From the NCBI GenBank assembly GCA_023435895.1, contig JAEZLH010000027.1:310001-374000 (forward strand): 64,000 bases of DNA, in the 5' to 3' direction. The stretch comes from Bacillota bacterium. Its GTDB lineage: Bacteria; Bacillota; Clostridia; Lachnospirales; Lachnospiraceae. Below, piece by piece: positions 28,182 through 36,225 of this stretch. Below the pieces are notes generated by a model. It was not told the origin of the DNA. It saw nothing but the letters and a program-made list of their open reading frames with translations, and searched no databases. The translations under genes and the position numbers were made by a program. How positions within the stretch are numbered: the stretch's first letter is position 1; every line of letters begins with the position of its first letter.

Positions 28182-28200
28182 ATCTTTCCGTTATATTTAT
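28182..28200 (+). repeat. Gene-boundary motif, copy 4
   Basis: ATCTTTCCGTTATATTTAT, 17 of 19 to the consensus, 19 bases after the DUF1801 stop. GGAA at 28174-28177 pairs with TTCC in the motif. Confidence 0.75.
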
Positions 28201-28273
28201 TTCATACAGATAAATAGAAAGCTAATAGAACAAACATAACTTTTACAGATACAATATAAGAGGAGATGTATAT

Positions 28274-28651
28274 ATGAATGATAAACTAAATATTATTGGT
28301 GTTTATGAAATTGAAGGACATAAAGATGTTCATTTAATAGAATTACTAATAAATGAGAAACCATCACTAATTGATGTTGGTCAGTTTACTCAAGAAAATC
28401 CTAGTCAACCCAAAGATAAATGGCAAGTGGCATATGATGAATACTATTTAAATTCCACTGGAGAAAAAGTAATTGGCGATTTTTTTGATTTACCAATAAA
28501 TGACAATACACCTACTAGGCTGACTTTCTTTTTGTATTTTATTAACTTTGATTTGCCATTAATAACTCAATTTGGAATAATAGAATTGCAACCAGCAATA
28601 AAATTACCTAAGAGACTTGAAAGTATAATCACCTTTGAAGATGTTGATTAA
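28274..28651 (+). CDS. Hypothetical protein
   Basis: 125 residues, soluble, with no membrane segment. It opens MNDKLNIIGVYEIEGHKDVHLIELLINEKPS and has beta-rich strands after a Pro-rich stretch (QFTQENPSQPKDKWQVAYDEYYLN). I do not recognise a family. Start fixed by AAGAGGAGA. No boundary motif follows before the next gene, which begins 75 bases downstream, so these two could be one unit. Confidence 0.55.
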   Translation: MNDKLNIIGVYEIEGHKDVHLIELLINEKPSLIDVGQFTQENPSQPKDKWQVAYDEYYLNSTGEKVIGDFFDLPINDNTPTRLTFFLYFINFDLPLITQFGIIELQPAIKLPKRLESIITFEDVD

Positions 28652-28726
28652 AATGGATTTTGAGATAATTTTATTAGAATTACTGGTTATTTATTGATGG
28701 GATGCCAGTGGGAATGGGGAACTTGG

Positions 28727-29632
28727 ATGATACTAGATCAATTATCAGAAGCATACGGATATAAATTCGATTCCTATCATTTACTGAGAGACTGGATTGG
28801 ACAAGTGTATCTTGTTAAATCAGGGAGCGAAAGATACATTTTGAAAATATTCAGAAAACAGTATTCATCAGCAGCCAGGCAGTCGGCCTCGGTTATGAAT
28901 TATCTGTATGAAAAGGGTTTTGCTGTGCCTGCAATCATGAAAACGTTAAGTGGTGAGTGTTTTTTTCTTACGGCAGCAGATAGCTGTATAGCAGTTTTGT
29001 ATGAATACATAGAAGGGACGGAACCTGACCGAAATCTGAATTTAAAGGTGATAGGCCAAGTATCAGGACAAATGCGAAAAATCATGGAAAATTATCCTGG
29101 TGAATTATCTCGTATGGATGAGAAGTTTTATATAGGAAGGTATCTTTCCTTATTATCAGAGATGGAGTTTCCAGGTGTAGAACAATTTCACGAGTATGGA
29201 GTAAGGCTTTGGGATAGAGTAAAGGATAATTATACTGGCTTCTGTCATGGCGATTTTCATACTGGTAATATGTTAATGAAAAATAACAAGATTAATATAT
29301 TTGATTTTGATTCATGTGGGATCGCTTATCCGATGTATGATATTGCAACTTTATGCGATGAAACGAATTACTTTAGTCTGGAAGACAGTAATTTCGAGAA
29401 TGGTATTATCAAGACAAAAGAGAATGTGGTTGAATTCTTGTGTGGGTACAATCAATATTATTGCCTGAAGGAAAATGAGATAAGGTCTTTGTATGATTAT
29501 ATAGCATTACGTCATTATGATATCCAAGCAACAATAATAGATTGCCGGGGACTTAACAGTGTAGATAATGATTTTTTGGCTGATCAATATAGATGGTTGA
29601 TAAAGTGGGAAGCCGCATGTGATAAGATATAA
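28727..29632 (+). CDS. Aminoglycoside/choline kinase-like phosphotransferase (APH family)
   Basis: 301 residues from ATG 28727 (GGGGA upstream); an in-frame start at 28697 has no ribosome site. Visible parts are the N-lobe (LVKSGSERYILKIFRK with the conserved Lys, then YEYIEGTEP), the catalytic loop FCHGDFHTGNMLM and the metal-binding DFDSCGIAYPMYDIATL. This is the APH/homoserine kinase II fold, which phosphorylates small hydroxyl substrates. The substrate cannot be told from the sequence. A boundary motif lies 32 bases downstream. Confidence 0.85.
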   Translation: MILDQLSEAYGYKFDSYHLLRDWIGQVYLVKSGSERYILKIFRKQYSSAARQSASVMNYLYEKGFAVPAIMKTLSGECFFLTAADSCIAVLYEYIEGTEPDRNLNLKVIGQVSGQMRKIMENYPGELSRMDEKFYIGRYLSLLSEMEFPGVEQFHEYGVRLWDRVKDNYTGFCHGDFHTGNMLMKNNKINIFDFDSCGIAYPMYDIATLCDETNYFSLEDSNFENGIIKTKENVVEFLCGYNQYYCLKENEIRSLYDYIALRHYDIQATIIDCRGLNSVDNDFLADQYRWLIKWEAACDKI

Positions 29633-29663
29633 ATGGTTTTCCGATGAATTTCCTTCGTTGAGG

Positions 29664-29682
29664 AAATTCTCGTTATGTTAAT
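29664..29682 (+). repeat. Gene-boundary motif, copy 5
   Basis: AAATTCTCGTTATGTTAAT, 16 of 19 to the consensus. Immediately upstream an 8-bp hairpin, AATTTCCT (29648-29655) and AGGAAATT (29661-29668), overlaps its first bases. Confidence 0.75.
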
Positions 29683-29724
29683 AACTTTAACAAAGATAAA
29701 CTGGAATTCAAAAGAGGGGTTTAC

Positions 29725-30102
29725 ATGGAAAAATTCTTAACACCCAAATTTGCATTATTATTACTACTTTCAATTCTATTATTAATCGTCCATGAATTTG
29801 GACATTATTTAGCGTACAAGCTGTTGGGATTTCAAGCGTGTGTTAGAAAGTCAATCTTCACACCAGGAATTGACCCTAAAGAAACAATTGTTGTTACTAG
29901 ATTTCAAGGATTATTTATTGCTTTAAATGGTTTTATTCTTTCGACGTTTTCTGTGGTTTTACTATCATTCCTTATGAATTATTCGTTATGGTTTGTTCTT
30001 TTCATAGGTAGCTTAGCCGGTTCTTGTGTAGATTTTATCTGGGCATTCGGCATGCTGTTTCAGAAAAAAGTTACAATTCAAGGGAAAGAATCATTGAGAT
30101 AA
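29725..30102 (+). CDS. Small membrane metalloprotease-like protein (HEFGH motif)
   Basis: 125 residues. Three to four hydrophobic segments. The first carries LLLSILLLIVHEFGHYLAYKLLGF, the HExxH zinc motif of M50-type or DUF3267-like membrane peptidases. A later segment (LFIGSLAGSCVDFIWAFGMLF) has an Asp that could be the third zinc ligand. It is shorter than classical site-2 proteases, so proteolytic activity is uncertain. Start fixed by AAAGAGGGG. A boundary motif follows. Confidence 0.7.
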   Translation: MEKFLTPKFALLLLLSILLLIVHEFGHYLAYKLLGFQACVRKSIFTPGIDPKETIVVTRFQGLFIALNGFILSTFSVVLLSFLMNYSLWFVLFIGSLAGSCVDFIWAFGMLFQKKVTIQGKESLR

Positions 30103-30147
30103 TTTGAATCTACACGAATAAGAATGAGATTACTAAGAAGTTAATGT

Positions 30148-30166
30148 AACTTCCCATTATATTTTA
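30148..30166 (+). repeat. Gene-boundary motif, copy 6
   Basis: AACTTCCCATTATATTTTA, 17 of 19 to the consensus. GAAGTT (30137-30142) pairs with AACTTC (30148-30153) across a 5-base loop. Confidence 0.8.
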
Positions 30167-30270
30167 ACGATGAATAGATGTGGTTATAATACATTAAATA
30201 CGGGTTTATGTAAATTAAATTAAAAGTATCCTATAGTGATTTGGATAAGATGGTACGGAGGAATATGTGA

Positions 30271-30819
30271 TTGAAAATATTTGAAACGGAACGATTAATT
30301 CTTAGAAAGTGGGTTGAGTCAGATGCAGAAAGTGTATATGAAATTGCTAGAGATGAACATGTCGGACCAGCTTGTGGATGGGAACCTCACAAGGACATTG
30401 AAGAAAGTCTGTTTATTTTAAAGAATATTCTGATGAATGATTATACATTTGCAATTACATTAAAAGAAGACAATAAGGTGATTGGTAATATTGGGTTTAT
30501 AACAATGCCAGTAAGCAGATATTGTGAGAACGAGCATCAACATGAAATAGGATTTTGGCTTGGATATTCTTATTGGGGGAAAGGATATATGCCAGAAGCC
30601 TGTAAATGTTTAATGATGTATGGATTCGAGCAATTGAAACTTGAAAAGATTATTTGTACGCATGTGATAGAAAATGATAATTCGGAAAGGGTTCAGAAAA
30701 AATGTAATTTTACATATGCGTATGCGGATAGATTTTTTCATAAAGGTCGTAATAGAGACGTTACAATGATTATTAATCAGATTAGTAGAGAGGATTACTA
30801 TTTATTGGATGATAAATGA
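30271..30819 (+). CDS. GNAT acetyltransferase (RimJ/RimL type)
   Basis: 182 residues from TTG 30271, nine bases after GGAGG. It opens MKIFETERLILRKWVESDAESVYEIA, the usual RimJ/RimL-like start. Acetyl-CoA binding is suggested by EIGFWLGYSYWGKGYMPEACKCLMMYGFEQLKLEKIICTHVIENDNS. This class acetylates N-termini or amino groups of small molecules; the substrate is unknown. A weaker boundary motif follows 118 bases downstream. Confidence 0.85.
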   Translation: MKIFETERLILRKWVESDAESVYEIARDEHVGPACGWEPHKDIEESLFILKNILMNDYTFAITLKEDNKVIGNIGFITMPVSRYCENEHQHEIGFWLGYSYWGKGYMPEACKCLMMYGFEQLKLEKIICTHVIENDNSERVQKKCNFTYAYADRFFHKGRNRDVTMIINQISREDYYLLDDK

Positions 30820-30937
30820 AAATCTTACTTAATGAGTAGGTGAAATGAAAAATGCTATACATATTTATACGCTATAATCTGATAAAGAAAGATACAAATT
30901 TGTGGGATTAATTTAATCTAAATTGCCATTAGTTTCA

Positions 30938-30956
30938 AGATTTCCATTATATTATT
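30938..30956 (+). repeat. Gene-boundary motif, copy 7 (weaker)
   Basis: AGATTTCCATTATATTATT, 14 of 19 to the consensus, in the spacer after the RimJ/RimL-like gene. No pairing arm is obvious. Confidence 0.5.
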
Positions 30957-30980
30957 AAATACCATAAAGTTTTAGAAAAT

Positions 30981-31037
30981 GGCAAAAGATAGGTCACGCT
31001 TAAATAACTGTGACCTTAAGCATGATTGATTTTTGCC
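30981..31037 (-). terminator. Nested hairpin downstream of the flavodoxin-like gene
   Basis: GGCAAAA (30981-30987) pairs with TTTTGCC (31031-31037), enclosing AGGTCAC (30991-30997) and GTGACCT (31010-31016). It lies 16 bases after the stop of the leftward gene. Confidence 0.5.
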
Positions 31038-31052
31038 ACTATGCAAGAACGG

Positions 31053-31478
31053 CTACCCAATTACCTTATTTACGAAATCATTTACAGCGGAAAGTTGCCT
31101 GTCGGTTAAATCGATAGAACCCTTATGGACAAACATACCATGATTGCGTACACCGAGTTTTACAGGTAGAGTTTCTGCATGTACAGATATCCCTTTCTCA
31201 TTGACGATAGAAACTATTCTTTTTGCTCCATCCATAGCTCCGGCAGTGGAAAATGCTGCCACAGATTTGACTGTTGTACTATTAAGACTTTCCAGATAAC
31301 TTTTTAGGGAATCGTCTAAATCATGCGCATAGACACCACCGCCGATAAACAACAAGTCAACCGGCTCTTTAAGTGGTTCCGTAATCGGTTTTGCGGTGAC
31401 ACCTGCTTTAATGGCAATCGCTTCTGCGAGTGATTTTGTATTGCCTCCTATGGATTGATACCTGACGGCTATTTTCAT
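31053..31478 (-). CDS. Flavodoxin-like protein
   Basis: 141 residues from ATG 31478, with AGGAGG upstream. The frame extends 27 codons further, but that start lacks a ribosome site. It opens MKIAVRYQSIGGNTKSLAEAIAIKAG, an FMN-phosphate loop, then LLFIGGGVYAHDLDDSLKSYLESL and AAFSTAGAMDGAKRIVS, all typical of short flavodoxin-fold proteins. An electron-carrier or FMN-binding role is expected. It is the only leftward gene in this stretch and is divergent from the adjacent TetR-like gene, which may regulate it. Confidence 0.8.
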   Translation of the reverse strand: MKIAVRYQSIGGNTKSLAEAIAIKAGVTAKPITEPLKEPVDLLFIGGGVYAHDLDDSLKSYLESLNSTTVKSVAAFSTAGAMDGAKRIVSIVNEKGISVHAETLPVKLGVRNHGMFVHKGSIDLTDRQLSAVNDFVNKVIG

Positions 31479-31610
31479 TCTTATCCTCCTTATTTCTTGA
31501 CTACAAGACAACGTGTTGTATAATGGATTATACGACGTAGTATTAGATTCATCAACCAACAGAATCGTTTGATTTGTAGGATTATATGTTATGTATGAAA
31601 GAGGTAAGAG

Positions 31611-32159
31611 ATGAGAAAGTAGCCTGAAATTACGGAAAAGACAAGACAGACATTTATCAGCGTTTTTTGTGAATTATATTGCCAAAAACCCATGGAGAAA
31701 ATCACGGTACAGGAAATTGCAATTAAGTCCGGCTATAATCGGAGTACTTTTTATCAGTATTTTACTGATGTTTACGATTTGCTTAGCTTTATCGAAAACG
31801 ATATATTGAGTTTTATACGAGAGAATCTGAAAAACAAGGAAAATGCTGATACTAAACTACGTGATTTACTTTTACTTTTTGAAGAAAAAGGGACATACTT
31901 GGATGCTATATTAGGCGAATACGGTAATATGCGTTTTATAGAAAAGTTGAAAGTTGAATATTTTAATGATGAGCTGAACGACTGTGTCCCAGGAGATAAT
32001 TCAGCAGCACCCTATCTATTAGAGTTTCAGATATCAACTTCGTTTTCACTTCTTCGTCTTTGGCTGCGCAGGCAAAAAGATTTGCCCTCAGATATATTGA
32101 TAAATTTGATAGATACGCTATTTACTTCTGGAATAACGTCCGTTATAAAAAACTGTTAG
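31611..32159 (+). pseudogene. TetR-family regulator with an early in-frame TAG
   Basis: ATG 31611 (site AAGAGGTAAGAG) reads MRK, then TAG at 31620-31622. The same frame continues PEITEKTRQTFISVFCELYCQKPMEKITVQEIAIKSGYNRSTFYQYFTDVYDLL, a normal TetR helix-turn-helix, with a ligand-binding domain to 32159. Replacing TAG by CAG (Gln) would restore a 182-residue protein, so one C-to-T change is the simplest cause. Restart at ATG 31692 would lose the first helix. It is divergent from the flavodoxin-like gene, a frequent regulator/target layout. Confidence 0.8.
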
Positions 32160-32183
32160 CCTAGATTAAAGGACGGAAATATA

Positions 32184-32202
32184 AACGTCCCATTAAGCTG
32201 AG
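32184..32202 (+). repeat. Gene-boundary motif, copy 8 (variant)
   Basis: AACGTCCCATTAAGCTGAG, 14 of 19. Where other copies have ACTTCC this one has ACGTCC, and the upstream arm is GGACG (32171-32175), which pairs with CGTCC. This is a compensating change. Confidence 0.6.
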
Positions 32203-32313
32203 AAAGAACGTCGGAAGGTAATACCATTGGTTTTGTAGTTGAATTTTTTCGGATAACCAAACAAAGTAAAAAGAAACCTAGGTCCTGTGGTTAAGTTTAA
32301 GGAGGGAATATAG

Positions 32314-32643
32314 ATGCCTAGACACGAATTTGGAATTATGCAAAGCAACCCTATCAACGGGATACGATTCGATAATTATGAGCCAGAAAAATACAACTGT
32401 ATTTCTATAGATGATGATTACATAGAACCATTATTAGGTGAATTACTCAATATTGATTTTTATTGGCATACTCTTGATTTACCAAATAAAGGATTAGCAT
32501 ACTGGGGCATTACGTTAATACCACCGAGATCTTTTGATTTAATTATGGATTTAATTATTCCTATCAAAGAACTATCACCGTTATATGAACTTCTATTAAG
32601 TGCGAAAGTTAATAATAAATATGTGATTCATTTTGGTATATAG
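32314..32643 (+). CDS. Small hypothetical protein
   Basis: 109 residues, soluble, starting MPRHEFGIMQSNPINGIRFDNYEPEKYNCISIDDDYIEPLL, then a short helical part and a beta-rich C-terminus. The same opening recurs in uncharacterised Firmicutes proteins as I recall, but I cannot name a family. Start fixed by AAGGAGGG. A boundary motif lies 58 bases downstream. Confidence 0.6.
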   Translation: MPRHEFGIMQSNPINGIRFDNYEPEKYNCISIDDDYIEPLLGELLNIDFYWHTLDLPNKGLAYWGITLIPPRSFDLIMDLIIPIKELSPLYELLLSAKVNNKYVIHFGI

Positions 32644-32701
32644 CGTCTAGTCGGGGATTGGAAAATAGCAAAAATGATTCGCATCATTATATATAACAAG
32701 T

Positions 32702-32720
32702 AGTTTTCCATTATGTTTAT
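32702..32720 (+). repeat. Gene-boundary motif, copy 9
   Basis: AGTTTTCCATTATGTTTAT, 16 of 19. GGAAAA (32659-32664) can pair with TTTTCC (32704-32709), again a change in both arms relative to other copies. Confidence 0.7.
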
Positions 32721-32771
32721 ACTCTGTAGTTCAACCAAATCTGTAATAAACCAATACAAAGGGGCACTCTT

Positions 32772-33185
32772 ATGAAATTTATACAGAAATTATGTTTTTC
32801 CGGAGAGACAGAGGAAGCGCTAGAGATATACAAGCAAGCCTTTGGCTGCTCTGTAAGGATTTTGCTACATTATTCGGATGCTGTAAAAAACGGATGGGAA
32901 CAGCCGGATTCGTTAAAGGCACCCTTAGTTTATCATTCTGAAATTATGTTTGGTGAACAAGAGGTAAGGATGAATGATCTATCCGATGAATCACAAGTGA
33001 AACTTACAAAGGAAGTAATTCATATTATTGGGTTTGATACGGCAGAAGAGGTTGAAAAGGCGTTTTCTGTACTTAGCAATGGTGGAGAGATAATAAGGCA
33101 ACTTGTAAGACCACCTTACATGACAATCATCGGTACTGTTAAGGATCGTTTCGGAGTTATATGGGAGCTGATGTGCGATAATTAA
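32772..33185 (+). CDS. PhnB-like VOC family protein
   Basis: 137 residues. It opens MKFIQKLCFSGETEEALEIYKQAFGCSVRILLHY and ends IIGTVKDRFGVIWELM, the pattern of PhnB/3-demethylubiquinone-methyltransferase-like VOC proteins. The middle HSEIMFGEQEVRMND is the usual strand pair. Enzymatic role not assignable. Start fixed by AAAGGGG. Confidence 0.85.
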   Translation: MKFIQKLCFSGETEEALEIYKQAFGCSVRILLHYSDAVKNGWEQPDSLKAPLVYHSEIMFGEQEVRMNDLSDESQVKLTKEVIHIIGFDTAEEVEKAFSVLSNGGEIIRQLVRPPYMTIIGTVKDRFGVIWELMCDN

Positions 33186-33530
33186 TAAACTACTAAACTA
33201 TGGTGGTGATTACGATACAATATTTATGAAAGAAATTTAAGATTAAACATTATTTAAATCCGGTTTTCCCTGTGATGGGACATTATGAATATAGGTTATA
33301 GAATTCACCTACCTGAAATTAGTATTTCAGATAGGTGAAGATTTTAAAATAAATCCCAATCCTGTGGTGGTATCTATGATTATAGAAAATGAGCAACACT
33401 AATATTTTCCCATTCGATTTCTCGCAATATTTATCAAAAAGCTGGATGAACTTAAAAGAGCTGGCTTTCAGTAGAAGTAAATCGTTGTAGGTTCTGAAAT
33501 ATTATTATTTACAAGAAGGATGTGATAAGT
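33186..33530. other. Intergenic region with terminator and gene remnants
   Basis: About 345 bases. It has two weak boundary-motif copies (33274-33292, 11 of 19, and 33404-33422, 14 of 19), a terminator-like hairpin at 33304-33339, and short coding-like tails near 33425-33465 ending in stops (SRNIYQKAG then TGA). It could be the residue of a lost unit. Confidence 0.4.
33304..33339 (+). terminator. Hairpin after the PhnB-like gene
   Basis: TTCACCTACCTGAAAT (33304-33319) and ATTTCAGATAGGTGAA (33324-33339) pair with one mismatch around a TAGT loop, followed by GATTTTAAAAT. Confidence 0.65.
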
Positions 33531-34076
33531 TTGATAAACAAAATTACATTTCGCTCATTGGAGGAGAAGGATCTTAGGCTATTACATAACTGGCTAAATA
33601 CATATTTTGTTATGGAATGGTATAACAAAGCCGGTAGCTCCTATGAGAATGTGGTTAAGAAGTATCTTCCTCGGATTCATGGTGAACAGCCAACACATCC
33701 CTATATCATAGTCTGCGATTCTATCGATATTGGTTATATACAGACCTATCGGATTGATGACTACCCGGAATACAGCAAATTTGTTGGAGAGGATATTCCA
33801 TCAGCAGGTGTGGATTTATTTATTGGCGAAAAAGAGTATATTCATAAAGGATTAGGTAAACAGATTTTGCTTACGTTTCTAAAGGATTATGTATTCACTA
33901 TAAGTGCAGTTGAGTGCTGTGTGATAGGACCAGACCCAATGAACAAAATTGCCATAAGTGCCTATGAAAAAGTAGGCTTCAAATATGATAAAACAGTTTA
34001 TGTTCCTGATGAAGACGAGGCAGAATATTTGATGAAGATTTATAAATGTGATGTGGTAGATTCAGATAGTAGGTAA
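33531..34076 (+). CDS. GNAT acetyltransferase, AAC(6')-like
   Basis: 181 residues from TTG 33531, ten bases after AGAAGGA; the in-frame GTG at 33522 lies too close to it. It opens INKITFRSLEEKDLRLLHNWLNTYFVMEWYNKAG and has GVDLFIGEKEYIHKGLGKQILLTFLKDYVF and the AISAYEKVGFKYDKT tail. This is the AAC(6')/IucB-like GNAT layout. Resistance activity is possible but is not shown by the sequence. The next gene begins 23 bases downstream. Confidence 0.8.
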   Translation: MINKITFRSLEEKDLRLLHNWLNTYFVMEWYNKAGSSYENVVKKYLPRIHGEQPTHPYIIVCDSIDIGYIQTYRIDDYPEYSKFVGEDIPSAGVDLFIGEKEYIHKGLGKQILLTFLKDYVFTISAVECCVIGPDPMNKIAISAYEKVGFKYDKTVYVPDEDEAEYLMKIYKCDVVDSDSR

Positions 34077-34099
34077 GGGGAAAGGTCAAAAGGGAAAAC

Positions 34100-34552
34100 A
34101 TGGAAGTTGAAGAGTTCTATAGCTTACAAGATAAGGAATATTGGTTAGAGCAGATAAAAAAGAGCGACTGGGGTGCGGGACAATATTTGCATGATTTATT
34201 GTGTAAAAATGAGTTGATGGAGTTATGCGGAGCGACTACCAAAGTTTATATGCTTACGGATAATCAAGAATTAATGTCGTTCTGTACGTTAGCAGAGATG
34301 GATGATGTGAGAAATAGTGAACTCAGTCCATGGATAGGATTTGTATATACCTTTCCTCAATACCGAGGACATCGATATGTGGGATTTCTTCTAGCACATG
34401 CCTACGAGGCTGCCAAAAGTTACGGAGCCAAACAGATCTATATTTCAACTGGTGAGGTTGGTCTGTATGAAAAGTACGGATATTCATTCTATAAATTGAT
34501 GAAAGATATACATGGAGAGGATTCCAGAGTATATCGGATCGATATAAAGTGA
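34100..34552 (+). CDS. GNAT acetyltransferase
   Basis: 150 residues. Central GNAT motif A: WIGFVYTFPQYRGHRYVGFLLAHAYEAAKSYGAKQIYIST, then GEVGLYEKYGYSFYK. The N-terminal part (EEFYSLQDKEYWLEQIKKSDWGAGQYLHDLL) is common in a subgroup of Firmicutes acetyltransferases. Substrate unknown. The short spacing after the AAC(6')-like gene suggests co-transcription. Confidence 0.85.
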   Translation: MEVEEFYSLQDKEYWLEQIKKSDWGAGQYLHDLLCKNELMELCGATTKVYMLTDNQELMSFCTLAEMDDVRNSELSPWIGFVYTFPQYRGHRYVGFLLAHAYEAAKSYGAKQIYISTGEVGLYEKYGYSFYKLMKDIHGEDSRVYRIDIK

Positions 34553-34958
34553 TTCTATTCGTGCGGTAGAATAGACACCGTCTGATTTATACGGAATTAT
34601 AAATCTCAGTTTTGTATTAAAGTATTTCTTTAGAAAGACTTGTAACTTTACTGATTCAATAATAAATTACTTATGGGTATTCATATTAGTTTGTTGTCAA
34701 TTATGAAATGTAGACAATTAAAAGGCGGTTGCCAAAAAATGATGATGAAATTTTTGTTAGAGTAGGAAAATTAAATTTCTCCGCACAAGTATAGGCTCAA
34801 TATATTCATAGGATAATAATTATAAGTAAAGTATGATTATTAATTGATTTCCTTACGAACTATTAATAAAAAAATATGTTTATTAGAAAGACTTACTTAT
34901 AGTAAACGCCCTTGTAAGAACATGAGGTAAACGACTTGTAAGAATACGAGGTATTATA
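34553..34958. other. Intergenic region
   Basis: About 405 AT-rich bases with no gene seen. Its right end carries two tandem repeats (34902-34950) that run into the ribosome site of the next gene. No boundary motif copy is convincing here. Confidence 0.5.
34902..34950 (+). repeat. Two tandem 24-25 bp direct repeats before a start codon
   Basis: Both units start GTAAACG and end in GAG, with CTTGTAAGAA shared inside. Unit 1 is 34902-34926 and unit 2 is 34927-34950. The second supplies the GAGGT site of the gene at 34959. Confidence 0.75.
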
Positions 34959-35897
34959 ATGAAACAGAGAAAGATTATAATAATTGTGCCAGTTATTTTT
35001 GTAATAGTCAATTTTATCGCATTTGATAAGGAGTCAACCGCATCCGTAATTACCATACCATCTCAGGAATTTAATAACATGTTGCCATCAAAAGAGTTGG
35101 ATACGAATACCCCTTTTCCTATGGAAACGCCTCCGTTTAGCCATTATTTGGCGCCTGACGTTCCCAAGAAAAAAGTTCAGCCACTAAAACTGATGTTGAG
35201 TTCAGAAAAGAGAAATAAAATAATTGATGACGATAATTGGTTTATTCAAAACAAGCTGCAATTGAAGACCTACCAGGTACCAAATCCATATCAGAATTTG
35301 GCGGGAAATCTACCATCCCAGATCGAAACTACTTGGAAAAATTTATTTATTACTTCGGCATTTTATGATAATTCCTATATCTATTGTACGTATGGAGCCG
35401 GTTTTGATGAGGGTTATATTCTCAGGATTTATGATGCAAACTCTTTAAATACAGTGTGCTTTTTGGATTTAACCAAATTTAATAATTCACCGGATCTGAT
35501 TGGAGACTATCATGATTATCGTCAGCAACAAATCAATTGGGCTATTATAAAAGACAATATCCTGTATTTTTCAATGGGTCGAAATATCGAAGCAAAAGGT
35601 ACTTATTATAAGAATGCTTATATTACTGCCATTAATTTATCGAACAAGAGTATCGTTTGGCGATCAGATCCTTTGATTAGCAATGCAGATAATTTCATAA
35701 TCATTGATGATGTAATTCTATGTGGATATGGATATACGGGAGAAGCAGATTTTTTATATCAAATCAACCGCAGTACCGGTGAGATTATTGATAAAATCAA
35801 ATTAAAAACTGCACCAACTTATATAATAGATAAAGATAAAAAGCTCTATGTGCGTACCTATAATACCGATTATATATTTGATATTGTTACGGGGTAG
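34959..35897 (+). CDS. Membrane-anchored beta-propeller-like hypothetical
   Basis: 312 residues. An N-terminal anchor (KIIIIVPVIFVIVNFIAF) is followed by a low-complexity Pro/Thr-rich linker (NTPFPMETPPFSHYLAPDVP). The C-terminal part of about 200 residues has repeated strands (YIYCTYGAGFDEGYILRIYDANS, AYITAINLSNKSIVWRSDP, DFLYQINRSTGEIIDKIKL) of the PQQ-like propeller kind. It appears to have only three or four blades, so it may be short. Function unknown. Terminator right after. Confidence 0.65.
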   Translation: MKQRKIIIIVPVIFVIVNFIAFDKESTASVITIPSQEFNNMLPSKELDTNTPFPMETPPFSHYLAPDVPKKKVQPLKLMLSSEKRNKIIDDDNWFIQNKLQLKTYQVPNPYQNLAGNLPSQIETTWKNLFITSAFYDNSYIYCTYGAGFDEGYILRIYDANSLNTVCFLDLTKFNNSPDLIGDYHDYRQQQINWAIIKDNILYFSMGRNIEAKGTYYKNAYITAINLSNKSIVWRSDPLISNADNFIIIDDVILCGYGYTGEADFLYQINRSTGEIIDKIKLKTAPTYIIDKDKKLYVRTYNTDYIFDIVTG

Positions 35898-36225
35898 GGT
35901 AAATGAATTGCAATATATATCATCAAAAACGACAATTGTACATTTGCAATTAGTCGTTTTGTTTTTTTTGTATCCATAAATTAACAGATGATTATGCTTT
36001 GGTAAAAAATAGATAATTGTATTGATATTACTTTGAGGGTCGTATAGAATAGGCTATATGAAAAAAATAATAATATTTCGTGTTGGTTAGGCTGTTAAAA
36101 GTGCTTTTATACAATGACTATGATAATTTTGTAATAAGCTAGAAGTTTCATGCTTTATTAAGGATTAAGAGATTCTAAAATAAATTTATTGGTGAGACTT
36201 ACCGGAATGAAGGAGAAATCGTATT
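35898..36225. other. Intergenic region
   Basis: About 330 bases containing the terminator at 35926-35969. The rest is AT-rich, with no gene seen. Confidence 0.5.
35926..35969 (+). terminator. Intrinsic terminator
   Basis: AAAACGAC (35926-35933) pairs with GTCGTTTT (35953-35960) and AATTG pairs with CAATT inside. It is followed by GTTTTTTTT. Confidence 0.85.

Noticed and set aside
26087..32720. Classical integron attC sites
   Set aside because: The tail CRTTATRTTTA lacks the GTTRRRY core, several copies have ATT instead of GTT at the position of cleavage, and no RYYYAAC partner is seen. The nearby tyrosine recombinase shows no integron-specific insertion that I can recognise.
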